Of a stretch of DNA of 15,945 nt, positions 1-6,458 are shown in pieces. The stretch is taken from assembly GCA_040401595.1 (NCBI GenBank), contig JBBAOE010000040.1:1-15945 (forward strand), written 5' to 3'. The notes beneath the pieces were generated by a model, which was given only the letters and a program-made list of their open reading frames with translations, was not told the origin of the DNA and did no database searches. Source of the stretch: RFPW01 sp040401595 (GTDB lineage: Bacteria > Pseudomonadota > Gammaproteobacteria > Burkholderiales > Burkholderiaceae_E). The position numbers were made by a program, and so were the translations under genes. How positions within the stretch are numbered: the first letter of the stretch is position 1; every line of letters starts with the position of its first letter.

Positions 1-698
1 GCGCGACCGTTAAGGGCAACACGGCCACGCTGACCGTTGAACCCGCTGCGGGCGGCGCTAGCGAAACAATCGAGTCAGATTGCGTCCTTGTCGCCATTGG
101 CCGCCGTGCGAACACCGGCGGCCTCGCGCTGGAGAAGGCAGGGCTCACTGTCAACGCGCGTGGACAAATTGAGATTGGCCATGATTTCCAGACCAGCGTT
201 CCTGGTATTTATGCCGTGGGCGACGTCTGTCCTGGCCCGATGCTTGCGCACAAGGCCGAGGATGAAGGTATTGCAGCTGCAGAATTTGTCGCTGGCCGGA
301 CCGGAATCGTCAATCATGATGTCATACCTGGCGTGGTTTATACCTATCCTGAAATCGCTAGCGTTGGCCTGACCGAAGAAGAAGCCAAGGAAAAAGCGGC
401 GGCGGCGGGCGGAGAGATCAAGGTCGGCAAATTCCCCATGATGGCGAATAGCCGGGCAAAGACCAACCGCGACACCGACGGTTTTGTGAAGGTGATTGCG
501 GACGCAAAAACCGATCGCGTCCTTGGGGTGCATATTATTGCGTCGATTGCTGGTAGCATGATCGCCGAAGCGTGCACTGCGATGGAATTTGGCGCAACAT
601 CGGAAGATATTGCTTATACCTGCCACGCGCACCCGACACACGCCGAAGCGTTGAAGGAAGCGGCTATGGCCGTAACCGGCAAGCCGATCCACATGTAA
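1..698 (+). CDS. lpdA: Dihydrolipoamide dehydrogenase (E3), C-terminal part
   Basis: This is the last 231 or so codons of a flavoprotein disulfide reductase; the reading frame is open to the left edge (first full codon at base 3), so the FAD-binding start and redox-active disulfide lie outside the window. E3 reoxidises the lipoyl arm of the 2-oxoacid dehydrogenase complexes with NAD+. Visible motifs are the end of the NAD domain (VAIGRRANT), the second FAD contact (GIYAVGDVCPGPMLAHKAEDEG) and the dimer-interface domain with VVYTYPEIASVG and the catalytic His-Glu stretch HAHPTHAE near the C-terminus. HAHPTHAE favours a true E3 over mercuric or glutathione reductase. It ends GKPIHM-stop and converges on msrA with 77 bases between stop codons. 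The 2-oxoacid dehydrogenase genes it may belong with would lie to the left. Confidence 0.93.
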   Translation, partial: ATVKGNTATLTVEPAAGGASETIESDCVLVAIGRRANTGGLALEKAGLTVNARGQIEIGHDFQTSVPGIYAVGDVCPGPMLAHKAEDEGIAAAEFVAGRTGIVNHDVIPGVVYTYPEIASVGLTEEEAKEKAAAAGGEIKVGKFPMMANSRAKTNRDTDGFVKVIADAKTDRVLGVHIIASIAGSMIAEACTAMEFGATSEDIAYTCHAHPTHAEALKEAAMAVTGKPIHM

Positions 699-714
699 TG
701 GTCACGCAAGCGGT

Positions 715-742
715 CCAGATGGCATGCGCAATAGCCATTTGG
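715..742. terminator. Possible hairpin terminator between convergent lpdA and msrA
   Basis: CCAGATGGC (715-723) can pair with GCCATTTGG (734-742) around a 10-base loop, giving nine pairs with one G-U. It sits between two convergent stop codons, where a shared terminator would be expected. No T-run follows on either strand, so it is not a classical intrinsic terminator and the call is weak. Confidence 0.3.
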
Positions 743-775
743 AAGGGCTGGGCCACCCCGGTCTCTCGCGGATAG

Positions 776-1477
776 CTAACGCACGCGGCTTGCGAATAGC
801 CGGTTAAGATTGACGATTTTTGGCTTATCCCATTGAACAATATAGGGATGGCGTGGGTTCTTCGCCATAAAATCCTGATGATAGGTTTCCGCAGGAAAGA
901 AGCTGAAGGGCTCAATCTTCGTCACAATCGGCTTCTTCCAATACGCCGCCTTGTCCAATTGCGCGATATAGGCGCTTGCGGCATTTCGCTGTGCGGCATT
1001 GGCGGGAAAAATGGCTGTGCGATATTGCGCGCCCCGGTCCGGCCCTTGGCGATTTAACTGCGTCGGATCATGCGCCACCGAAAAGAATATGTGCAGCAAA
1101 TCATTATAGCTCACGCGCGCCGGGTCATAATAAACACGCACGGACTCCGCGTGTTTCGTCTGCCCTGCACTGACGAGATCGTAATTCGCCTTCGCTTTGG
1201 TGTCGCCTGAATAACCAGACTCGACGCGGGTTACGCCTTTCACACGTTCAAATACTGCTTCCACACCCCAAAAGCAGCCTCCCGCGAATATAGCGACCTG
1301 CTGTGTTTTTGGCTCGACAATGCGGGTGGCGGGCGCAACTATGCGAAGCCCCTCAGTGGCATGCGCGCTGCCAATTGGACCTTCAACGTCGGATCCACAT
1401 GCAGTCATAAGGCCAAGCAGTAGGGCGACATTCAGGTTGCGAATTAGGCCTTTAGCAGCGCTGTGCCGACTTTTCAT
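776..1477 (-). CDS. msrA: Peptide methionine-S-sulfoxide reductase, predicted lipoprotein
   Basis: MsrA reduces the S-epimer of methionine sulfoxide in proteins. The catalytic motif GGCFWG is present with nucleophile Cys68, and the rest fits the family (SGYSGD, YYDPARVSY, PAETYHQDF). The N-terminus is basic (MKSRH..), then hydrophobic, and ends LMTAC with Cys27, which looks like a signal peptidase II lipobox; the enzyme is therefore predicted to be exported and lipid-anchored. Cys27 and Cys68 are the only cysteines: the C-terminal resolving cysteine of many MsrA proteins is missing, so a one-Cys mechanism is implied. At 233 aa it is longer than a cytosolic MsrA only because of the leader. The ATG lies 7 bases after the aminotransferase stop codon and has no strong Shine-Dalgarno sequence, which suggests co-transcription and translation by read-on. 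The exported location is inference. Confidence 0.93.
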   Translation of the reverse strand: MKSRHSAAKGLIRNLNVALLLGLMTACGSDVEGPIGSAHATEGLRIVAPATRIVEPKTQQVAIFAGGCFWGVEAVFERVKGVTRVESGYSGDTKAKANYDLVSAGQTKHAESVRVYYDPARVSYNDLLHIFFSVAHDPTQLNRQGPDRGAQYRTAIFPANAAQRNAASAYIAQLDKAAYWKKPIVTKIEPFSFFPAETYHQDFMAKNPRHPYIVQWDKPKIVNLNRLFASRVR

Positions 1478-1484
1478 GATGGGC

Positions 1485-2696
1485 TTAGGTTAGGGCGGCG
1501 CAGGCTGCTTGAATACGCAGGCACGCTTCCTTCAAAATGTCGGCTGATGTTGCATAAGAAATCCGGAAACCGGGTGACAAACCAAAGGCCCCACCATGCA
1601 CCGCCGCAACGCGATATTCGTCGAGAAAATAATCGATGAGGTCAGCATCAGTTTGAATGATTTTACCCTGCGGCGTTGTCTTACCCATCACGCCAGTCGC
1701 GTCTGGATAAACGTAAAAGGCACCTTCAGGGGTAGGGCAGCTGAGCCCTGGCGCATCGTTCAACATCGCCACCACAAGGTCCCTACGCTCACGGAAGGCC
1801 ATGTTACGTTCGCGCAAGAAATCTTGCGGACCATTCAGCGCCGCCAAAACTGCATATTGGCTAATCGAGCAAGGGTTGCTCGTCGACTGCGACTGCAAAT
1901 CGGCCATGGCCTTAATGAGCCACGCTGGGCCCCCTGCATAACCAATTCGCCACCCCGTCATCGCATAGGATTTGGATGCGCCATTCATGGTCAGCGTCCG
2001 GTTATACAAGGCTGGACAGACTTGAAGCATCGTCGCAAAAGGCTTGGGCGCATACCAGATATGCTCATACATATCGTCCGACAGCAGCATCACATGTGGA
2101 TGCTTCAATAGCACCTCGCCCAACGCTTGGAGTTCCTCCGCATCATAAGCCGCACCGGTCGGGTTTGATGGCGAATTCAAAATGAGCCACCGCGTCTTTG
2201 CCGTGATGGCCGCATCAAGCTGCTCCGGCGTTATCTTATAATCTTGCGCCGCAGTAGCCATGATGATGACCGGTGTGCCGCCCGCAAATTGCACAATGTC
2301 GGGATAGCTAACCCAATAAGGTGCGGGGATAATGACCTCATCGCCAGCGTCGATCGTAGCAACAAGCGCGTTGAATAAAGTGTGCTTTCCGCCCGAATTG
2401 ACGGTGATTTGCTTCGGCGAATAATTGATATTGTTATCGCGCTTGAACTTGGCAATGATCGCTTGCTTTAGCGGCGCGATACCGTCAACGGCCGTATACT
2501 TCGTCATTCCGTCGCGGATCGCCTGAATGGCGGCGTCTTTGACGAAGTCTGGTGTGTCAAAATCCGGCTCTCCGGCGGACAGGCCGATGACATCAATGCC
2601 TTGCGATTTCAGGTCAATTACGCGGCCCGACATGGCAAGCGTCGCAGAAGGAGCAATCCGCCCGAGGGCAGCCGACAGATGGTCAATCATCATCAT
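1485..2696 (-). CDS. Class I aminotransferase, aspartate/prephenate type (AatA-like)
   Basis: A 403-aa fold-type I PLP aminotransferase of the I-gamma aspartate aminotransferase group, which interconverts aspartate/oxaloacetate with glutamate/2-oxoglutarate. Alphaproteobacterial members may also transaminate prephenate, so the exact substrate is open. Seen in order: the substrate loop IGLSAGEPDFDTP (37-49), KYTAVDGIAPLK (66-77), NSPSNPTG with Asn178, SDDMYEH with Asp207 and Tyr210 near the PLP ring, the Schiff-base motif SKSYAMTGWRIGY with Lys242, and the substrate-carboxylate Arg in GFRISYATS near the C-terminus. Length is normal. The start has three consecutive ATG codons with only a weak upstream GAAAG, so the initiation codon is uncertain by two residues. 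It follows pabBC after 58 bases and precedes msrA by 7 bases, on the same strand. Confidence 0.92.
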   Translation of the reverse strand: MMMIDHLSAALGRIAPSATLAMSGRVIDLKSQGIDVIGLSAGEPDFDTPDFVKDAAIQAIRDGMTKYTAVDGIAPLKQAIIAKFKRDNNINYSPKQITVNSGGKHTLFNALVATIDAGDEVIIPAPYWVSYPDIVQFAGGTPVIIMATAAQDYKITPEQLDAAITAKTRWLILNSPSNPTGAAYDAEELQALGEVLLKHPHVMLLSDDMYEHIWYAPKPFATMLQVCPALYNRTLTMNGASKSYAMTGWRIGYAGGPAWLIKAMADLQSQSTSNPCSISQYAVLAALNGPQDFLRERNMAFRERRDLVVAMLNDAPGLSCPTPEGAFYVYPDATGVMGKTTPQGKIIQTDADLIDYFLDEYRVAAVHGGAFGLSPGFRISYATSADILKEACLRIQAACAALT

Positions 2697-2754
2697 ACTT
2701 TCGCGGAATCTTTGAACTGAAATTGCGTGTCTGCCCCTAATGGTTCACCAAAAA

Positions 2755-4506
2755 TTACGCAACCCTGTTGGCCCGTATCAATCCCCGCAGGCTATTGCCG
2801 ACCCAAAATCCATCAGACAAATCCTCTATCCGCAGGTCGGCTTCTTTCGCTTTGCCCGCTTCAATCAGTTCACGCCGCAATATGGAGGGCAGCAACCCGG
2901 TTTCCAATCGCGGGGTCAAAAACTGGCCATCGCATTCCACAAACAAAGCGGTGATGCTGCCCTCGGTAAGCAAACCGTCGCGGCCGACAAACACCACTTC
3001 ATCGCAATCTGGTCGCCCCCTGCGTGCGTCGTCGTAAAAGGCGCGGTCGGAAATTTTATGCCGCAACCGGAAATCACCTGCGTCGACGGGCAACGGCACG
3101 ACACCAACCCGCCATTCGGTTACATCTTCCAACGGCCAAATCTCAATTGCTTGCGCGCCATGTTGCGATACCATCAGGCGGATTCTGGAGAGGCGCTTAA
3201 GGTTGCAAATGCTTGCCTGCAAGCGGTTGTGCAATTCGTGCCAGTCAAATTCGAAGCCAAAGTACGCCGCGCTCGATTTCATCCGCTCAAGATGTTTGTC
3301 CAATCGCAAGATCCCAGTCGCGGGTTCGAACCGAATCGTTTCGATCAAGTCAAAACCCGGATTTTTCAGTTTAGCGAAATCCCCTTTGGCCAAACACTCG
3401 GCCCATTCATCACCCTCAACGGAATCGGCCACCACGCCAGACCCTAAACCCAGCGAGAGGGACTGTGTTACTTCACACGCCGTAAATGTACGAATAGCAA
3501 CGTTGAACGCCGCATCGCCATTGTTGTCTATCCGGCCGATGGAACCACAATATAGACCACGTGGCGTAGCCTCGACCTCATCCACCACTTGCATGGCGCG
3601 GATCTTCGGTGCCCCGGTGATGGAGCCACAAGGAAACAACGCCTGTATGACGTCAATGGCATCATGCGCATCGGCCAGCACGCCGGTGACCGTAGAGGTC
3701 ATCTGGTGCACCGTGGGATAACTTTCAACATGGAAAAGTTCTGGTACCTTTACGCTACCCGCGATGCAGACGCGCGATAAGTCATTGCGCAACAGATCAA
3801 CAATCATCAGGTTTTCGGCCCGTTGCTTAGGGTCCATTCTCAAATGTTCCGCGGCTTGTGCATCTTCGACAGGATCAGTCAGCCGCGGCGCTGTCCCCTT
3901 CATGGGTTTTGTTGTGATCCTTTGGTCTTTCAACGCAAAAAATAGCTCAGGAGAAAAAGACAGATAATATGTCTGTCCGGTCCAGATCACTCCACCATAG
4001 CCAGCGCGGGCGCGACCGCGCAACGCGGCGTATAAAGCCAATGGATCGCCTGAATAATCCGCTGTCAGCGGGAATGTCAGATTGGCCTGATAGATATCCC
4101 CCGCGCGGATATATTCCTGCACTCTCGCAAAGGCCTGGCTATAGTCGTCGCGCGATATGCCCGGACGCAATTCAGACATCCAAACACCTGCAGGGTCGGG
4201 TAACAATGATGTCACAGAGCCTGCATCTATAGTACTGAAATTATTGAATAATCCAAACCATGCCCGCAATCCGGATGGCGCGGGTGTCAGGCCAGGCAAG
4301 AGATGCGCGCCAGCCTCATAGCCGAAAAATCCGGCTGCATGCAGGCCGTCCTGTCGCGCCTGCCGAAGCGAAACGAGGAGCGCGCTTAACTCATCACCAT
4401 CATGGGCCGTCAGAACTTCTACCGGATTTTTGTAAAGCCGTGCAGGCGATGCACCGTGCGTCCGCGCATCATCGAGCAGAACGAAAGGCCCCTCTGTGGG
4501 GATCAT
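2755..4506 (-). CDS. pabB: Fused aminodeoxychorismate synthase component I / aminodeoxychorismate lyase (PabB-PabC)
   Basis: A 583-aa fusion for the p-aminobenzoate branch of folate synthesis. Residues about 1-375 are PabB, which aminates chorismate: PFVLLDDAR at the start, SFSPELFF (183-190), PMKGTAPR with Lys203 (the PabB-specific lysine), NLMIVDLLRNDLSRVC (232-247), and the chorismate-enzyme signature GSITGAPKIRAM (294-305). Residues about 380-583 are a fold-type IV PLP lyase (PabC) that releases pyruvate to give p-aminobenzoate: FDLIETIRF, HKISDR with the likely PLP lysine Lys484, DEVVFVGRDGLLTEGSITALF and TGLLPSILR. The glutaminase partner PabA is not in the window. The ATG is 11 bases after the CCA end of the tRNA-Gly gene and has no visible Shine-Dalgarno, so it probably depends on the tRNA transcript. 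No closer in-frame start fits the family N-terminus better. Confidence 0.93.
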   Translation of the reverse strand: MIPTEGPFVLLDDARTHGASPARLYKNPVEVLTAHDGDELSALLVSLRQARQDGLHAAGFFGYEAGAHLLPGLTPAPSGLRAWFGLFNNFSTIDAGSVTSLLPDPAGVWMSELRPGISRDDYSQAFARVQEYIRAGDIYQANLTFPLTADYSGDPLALYAALRGRARAGYGGVIWTGQTYYLSFSPELFFALKDQRITTKPMKGTAPRLTDPVEDAQAAEHLRMDPKQRAENLMIVDLLRNDLSRVCIAGSVKVPELFHVESYPTVHQMTSTVTGVLADAHDAIDVIQALFPCGSITGAPKIRAMQVVDEVEATPRGLYCGSIGRIDNNGDAAFNVAIRTFTACEVTQSLSLGLGSGVVADSVEGDEWAECLAKGDFAKLKNPGFDLIETIRFEPATGILRLDKHLERMKSSAAYFGFEFDWHELHNRLQASICNLKRLSRIRLMVSQHGAQAIEIWPLEDVTEWRVGVVPLPVDAGDFRLRHKISDRAFYDDARRGRPDCDEVVFVGRDGLLTEGSITALFVECDGQFLTPRLETGLLPSILRRELIEAGKAKEADLRIEDLSDGFWVGNSLRGLIRANRVA

Positions 4507-4517
4507 AAGGTGAGGAC

Positions 4518-4591
4518 TGGAGCGGGTGAGGGGAATCGAACCCCCGTATTCAGCTTGGGAAACTGCTGCTCTGCCATTGAGCTACACCCGC
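4518..4591 (-). tRNA. tRNA-Gly, anticodon CCC, with encoded CCA
   Basis: A full cloverleaf reads 5' to 3' on the - strand. The acceptor stem GCGGGTG pairs with CACCCGC. The D arm is GCTC-AATGGCA-GAGC. The anticodon loop TTCCCAA carries anticodon CCC (4557-4559). A 4-base variable loop and the T arm GGGGG-TTCGATT-CCCCT follow, then discriminator T and a genome-encoded CCA (4518-4520). The anticodon stem GCAGT/GCTGA has three Watson-Crick pairs, a T-G wobble next to the loop and a G-A mismatch at the top. The CCC anticodon reads GGG codons. It lies between fghA and pabBC with its own likely promoter just upstream. Confidence 0.95.
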
Positions 4592-4603
4592 GCGACATTC
4601 CGC

Positions 4604-4633
4604 ATTTTATCCTGTCGGATAGGATTTTGCCAA
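4604..4633 (-). promoter_or_regulatory. Candidate sigma70-type promoter of tRNA-Gly and pabBC
   Basis: On the - strand a -35-like TTGGCA (4628-4633) and a -10-like TAAAAT (4604-4609) are 18 bases apart, with the -10 ending 12 bases before the tRNA 5' end. That would leave a leader of about 5-6 bases, as is usual for tRNA genes, and the discriminator is fairly GC-rich. It overlaps the hairpin at the fghA stop codon. Boxes were read by eye. Confidence 0.45.
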
Positions 4634-4647
4634 TGCCCAAAATCCTA
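4620..4647 (-). terminator. 10-bp inverted repeat spanning the fghA stop codon
   Basis: TAGGATTTTG (4620-4629) and CAAAATCCTA (4638-4647) are perfect reverse complements around an 8-base loop; the fghA TAG stop lies inside the repeat. A smaller stem, TATCC/GGATA (4608-4612/4617-4621, loop of 4), follows directly on the - strand. The stem is AT-rich and has no U-tract after it, so termination of fghA is plausible but unproven. Confidence 0.4.
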
Positions 4648-5490
4648 GCCTTTCAAGCGGTCAGCATGCCAAGTAAGATGATCGCCCATGAAGGTCGAGA
4701 TGAAATAGTAACTGTGGTCATAACCCGGCTGCATGCGGATGGTCGCCGGCTGACCTACGGCAGCGCACTGCTCGGTTAGCAAATGTGTTTTAAGCTGTGC
4801 CTCCAAGAAATTGTCGGCACTGCCTTGGTCAACCAAAAGGTCAGGCAAACGCGCGCCATCAGCAATCAAGGCAACGCTGTCATATGCGCGCCACTGGGCC
4901 CGGTCTTGCCCGATATAGCCGCCCAGCGCCTTTTCACCCCAGGGGCAGTTCAGCGGCGACACAATAGGCGAAAACGCGGATGTGGAACGGAACCGACCAG
5001 GGTTTCGCAGACTGATGGTCAATGCGCCATGCCCGCCCATCGAATGCCCCATGATCGCTTGCCGCTGCATATCGGCGGGAAAATGTGCTGCAATGATAGC
5101 TGGCAGTTCATTTTCGATATAATCTTGCATCCGGTAATGCTGGTCGAATGGCGCTTGCGTCGCGTTGACGTAAAAGCCTGCGCCAAGACCGAAGTCATAA
5201 GCGGCTTCGGCATCGTCAGGAACGCCCTCTCCACGCGGGCTGGTGTCGGGCGCGATAAAGATCAAACCGAGTTCGGCACAGGCACGGCGAAATTCGCCCT
5301 TCTCGGTCACATTGGCATGGGTGCAAGTGAGGCCTGACAGAAACCAGACGACGGGCAACAACGCGCCCTCTTCATGGGGCGGCACGTAGACCGAAAAGGT
5401 CATGTCGGTGCCGGTGGCCGCCGATGCGTGGCGATACACACCTTGAACGCCGCCAAAGGCAATGTTGGTGGACACAGTTTCTATGGTCAT
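4645..5490 (-). CDS. fghA: S-formylglutathione hydrolase
   Basis: This 281-aa serine hydrolase of the esterase D family cleaves S-formylglutathione to formate and glutathione, the second step of glutathione-dependent formaldehyde removal in the cytosol. Seen: TDMTFSVYVPP, SGLTCTHANVTEKGEF with the conserved Cys56, DTSPRG, the nucleophile motif GHSMGGHG with Ser150, QGSADNFL with Asp226, and GYDHSYYF with His259, giving a complete Ser-Asp-His triad. The frame is open 16 codons further upstream, but I chose the ATG at 5490 because the family begins here (MTIETVSTNIAFGGVQG), a GGAG lies 5 bases upstream, and the ATG overlaps the preceding TGA as ATGA. The partner formaldehyde dehydrogenase gene is not in the window. 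Confidence 0.95.
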   Translation of the reverse strand: MTIETVSTNIAFGGVQGVYRHASAATGTDMTFSVYVPPHEEGALLPVVWFLSGLTCTHANVTEKGEFRRACAELGLIFIAPDTSPRGEGVPDDAEAAYDFGLGAGFYVNATQAPFDQHYRMQDYIENELPAIIAAHFPADMQRQAIMGHSMGGHGALTISLRNPGRFRSTSAFSPIVSPLNCPWGEKALGGYIGQDRAQWRAYDSVALIADGARLPDLLVDQGSADNFLEAQLKTHLLTEQCAAVGQPATIRMQPGYDHSYYFISTFMGDHLTWHADRLKG

Positions 5491-5993
5491 GCTGGCTCCA
5501 ATATCGGGATAGATTTGATCAAGGGTGGGTGGCACCAAAAGGTCAGCGCCCGAACAAGGTCATCGGGTGCAAGGCCAAGGGTCGCGCTGTTGCGCAGCGG
5601 GTGGCAATTGACAAGTTCCGCATCCATCAACGATGCATCCAAGACAAAGCGCACTTGACCAGCCGTGTCATTTATCGCAGCCAAAGCTGTGACGGAACCA
5701 GGCGTGATACCCAGCAAGCGCTCCATATCCTCGGCTTTGCCAAAGCTGACACGGCCGCACCCAATTGCAGCGGGCAGCGCCTTTAAGTCGACGCGCGCGT
5801 CTGCCGGAACAGTGACTAGATAATAGTCCCCCGCTTTGTCCTTCAGGAACAAGTTCTTGGTATGCGCCCCAGGAATAGCATCATTATGGGCGCTACTTTC
5901 GGCCACCGTAAACACCGCGGGATGTTCATAGACTTTATAGGCGACGCCGAGCGCAGCAAGGTCATCATAAAGCTGCGCTTCGGCATCGGTCAT
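5487..5993 (-). CDS. Prolyl-tRNA editing protein, ProXp-ala / YbaK-like
   Basis: A 168-aa free-standing editing domain of the YbaK/ProX superfamily. Members hydrolyse mischarged aminoacyl-tRNA in trans; the ProXp-ala branch removes alanine from tRNA-Pro. Features matching that branch are the N-terminal HPAVFTVAES, HTKNLFLKD with Lys46 and Asn47 (the catalytic lysine region in ProXp-ala proteins), PGSVTALA (98-105) and NCHPLRNSATLGL with His131. The Lys and His fall one residue from the positions I recall for the Caulobacter enzyme, which supports but does not prove alanine specificity. Length is normal for a single domain. It lies 13 bases after the VOC gene and its TGA overlaps the fghA ATG by 4 bases. 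Confidence 0.88.
   Translation of the reverse strand: MTDAEAQLYDDLAALGVAYKVYEHPAVFTVAESSAHNDAIPGAHTKNLFLKDKAGDYYLVTVPADARVDLKALPAAIGCGRVSFGKAEDMERLLGITPGSVTALAAINDTAGQVRFVLDASLMDAELVNCHPLRNSATLGLAPDDLVRALTFWCHPPLIKSIPILEPA
5496..5499 (-). promoter_or_regulatory. Ribosome binding site that decides the fghA start
   Basis: GGAG on the - strand, within TTGGAG, stands 5 bases before the fghA ATG at 5490 and lies inside the end of the upstream editing-protein gene. It supports translational coupling and argues against the longer start at 5538. Confidence 0.65.
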
Positions 5994-6006
5994 AGCTTGG
6001 CTCTTA

Positions 6007-6387
6007 TCAGTCCGTGACGCGGTGCAAGGCGCACAGCTTGTTCCCGTCCGGATCGCGCAGATAAGCGAGGTACATTTTCATGCCGCCGCCTTCGCGAATG
6101 CCGGGCGCATCTTCAATTGCGACGCCGCCATTGTCGACGCCAGCCTGATGCCATGCATTGGCTTGGTCCGGCGTCATAGCAAAACCGACGGTGCAGCCAT
6201 TGCCATGCGTTGCCGGGTTGCCATCGATTGGTGGTGTTACGATAAATATTGATCCATTATGCATATACATCAAGCGTCCCTTGGGATCCTGAATCCCTGG
6301 CTTTCCGCCCATAGCGATAAAGGTTGCATCGTAGAATTTCTTTGAACGGGCAATGTCATTGCTGCCGACCATCATGTGACTAAACAT
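6007..6387 (-). CDS. VOC (glyoxalase/bleomycin-resistance fold) family protein
   Basis: A 126-aa protein with one vicinal oxygen chelate domain made of two beta-alpha-beta-beta-beta units: FSHMMVGSNDIARSKKFYDATF at the start and AYLRDPDGNKLCALH at the end. His4 matches the usual first metal ligand, but the glutamate normally found after DPDGNK is replaced (NKLCALH, Cys119), and the middle histidine of the usual HVAF-like strand is missing (GCTVGFA). It may be a non-classical metal site or a binding protein rather than glyoxalase I; the substrate is unknown. A good Shine-Dalgarno (AAGGGAG) precedes the ATG. It is the first gene of a three-gene unit with the editing protein and fghA, so a role in aldehyde or thiol metabolism is possible but only by context. 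Confidence 0.85.
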   Translation of the reverse strand: MFSHMMVGSNDIARSKKFYDATFIAMGGKPGIQDPKGRLMYMHNGSIFIVTPPIDGNPATHGNGCTVGFAMTPDQANAWHQAGVDNGGVAIEDAPGIREGGGMKMYLAYLRDPDGNKLCALHRVTD

Positions 6388-6458
6388 CTTCGTTTCTCCC
6401 TTGAGTCAAATACCATAATTCCCAAGGGCTTTTCCATTAACAGCGCGGCCGCGCAAGC

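Noticed and set aside
821..832. TTATCCCAT resembling a DnaA box, as a sign of oriC
   Set aside because: It is a single imperfect match inside msrA. I saw no cluster of DnaA boxes or AT-rich unwinding region, so no origin is called although parS sites suggest one may be near.
1596..2111. + strand open frame of 171 codons rich in Arg and His
   Set aside because: It is antisense to the aminotransferase; the Arg/His-rich composition is typical of a shadow frame.
2740..3447. Long + strand open frame of 235 codons
   Set aside because: It lies antisense to the well-supported pabBC gene, has no recognisable domain, and its composition fits a shadow frame.
4783..5337. + strand open frame of 184 codons
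   Set aside because: It is antisense to fghA, whose catalytic triad is complete, and shows no family features or good ribosome binding site.
5491..5538. Longer N-terminus for S-formylglutathione hydrolase
   Set aside because: The extra 16 residues lie inside the upstream gene and do not match the family; GGAG and the ATGA overlap support the ATG at 5490.
6443..6454. 12-base palindrome GCGCGGCCGCGC after the molybdoenzyme gene as a terminator
   Set aside because: Only about four pairs can form once a loop is allowed, and no T-run follows; it is probably just GC-rich sequence.
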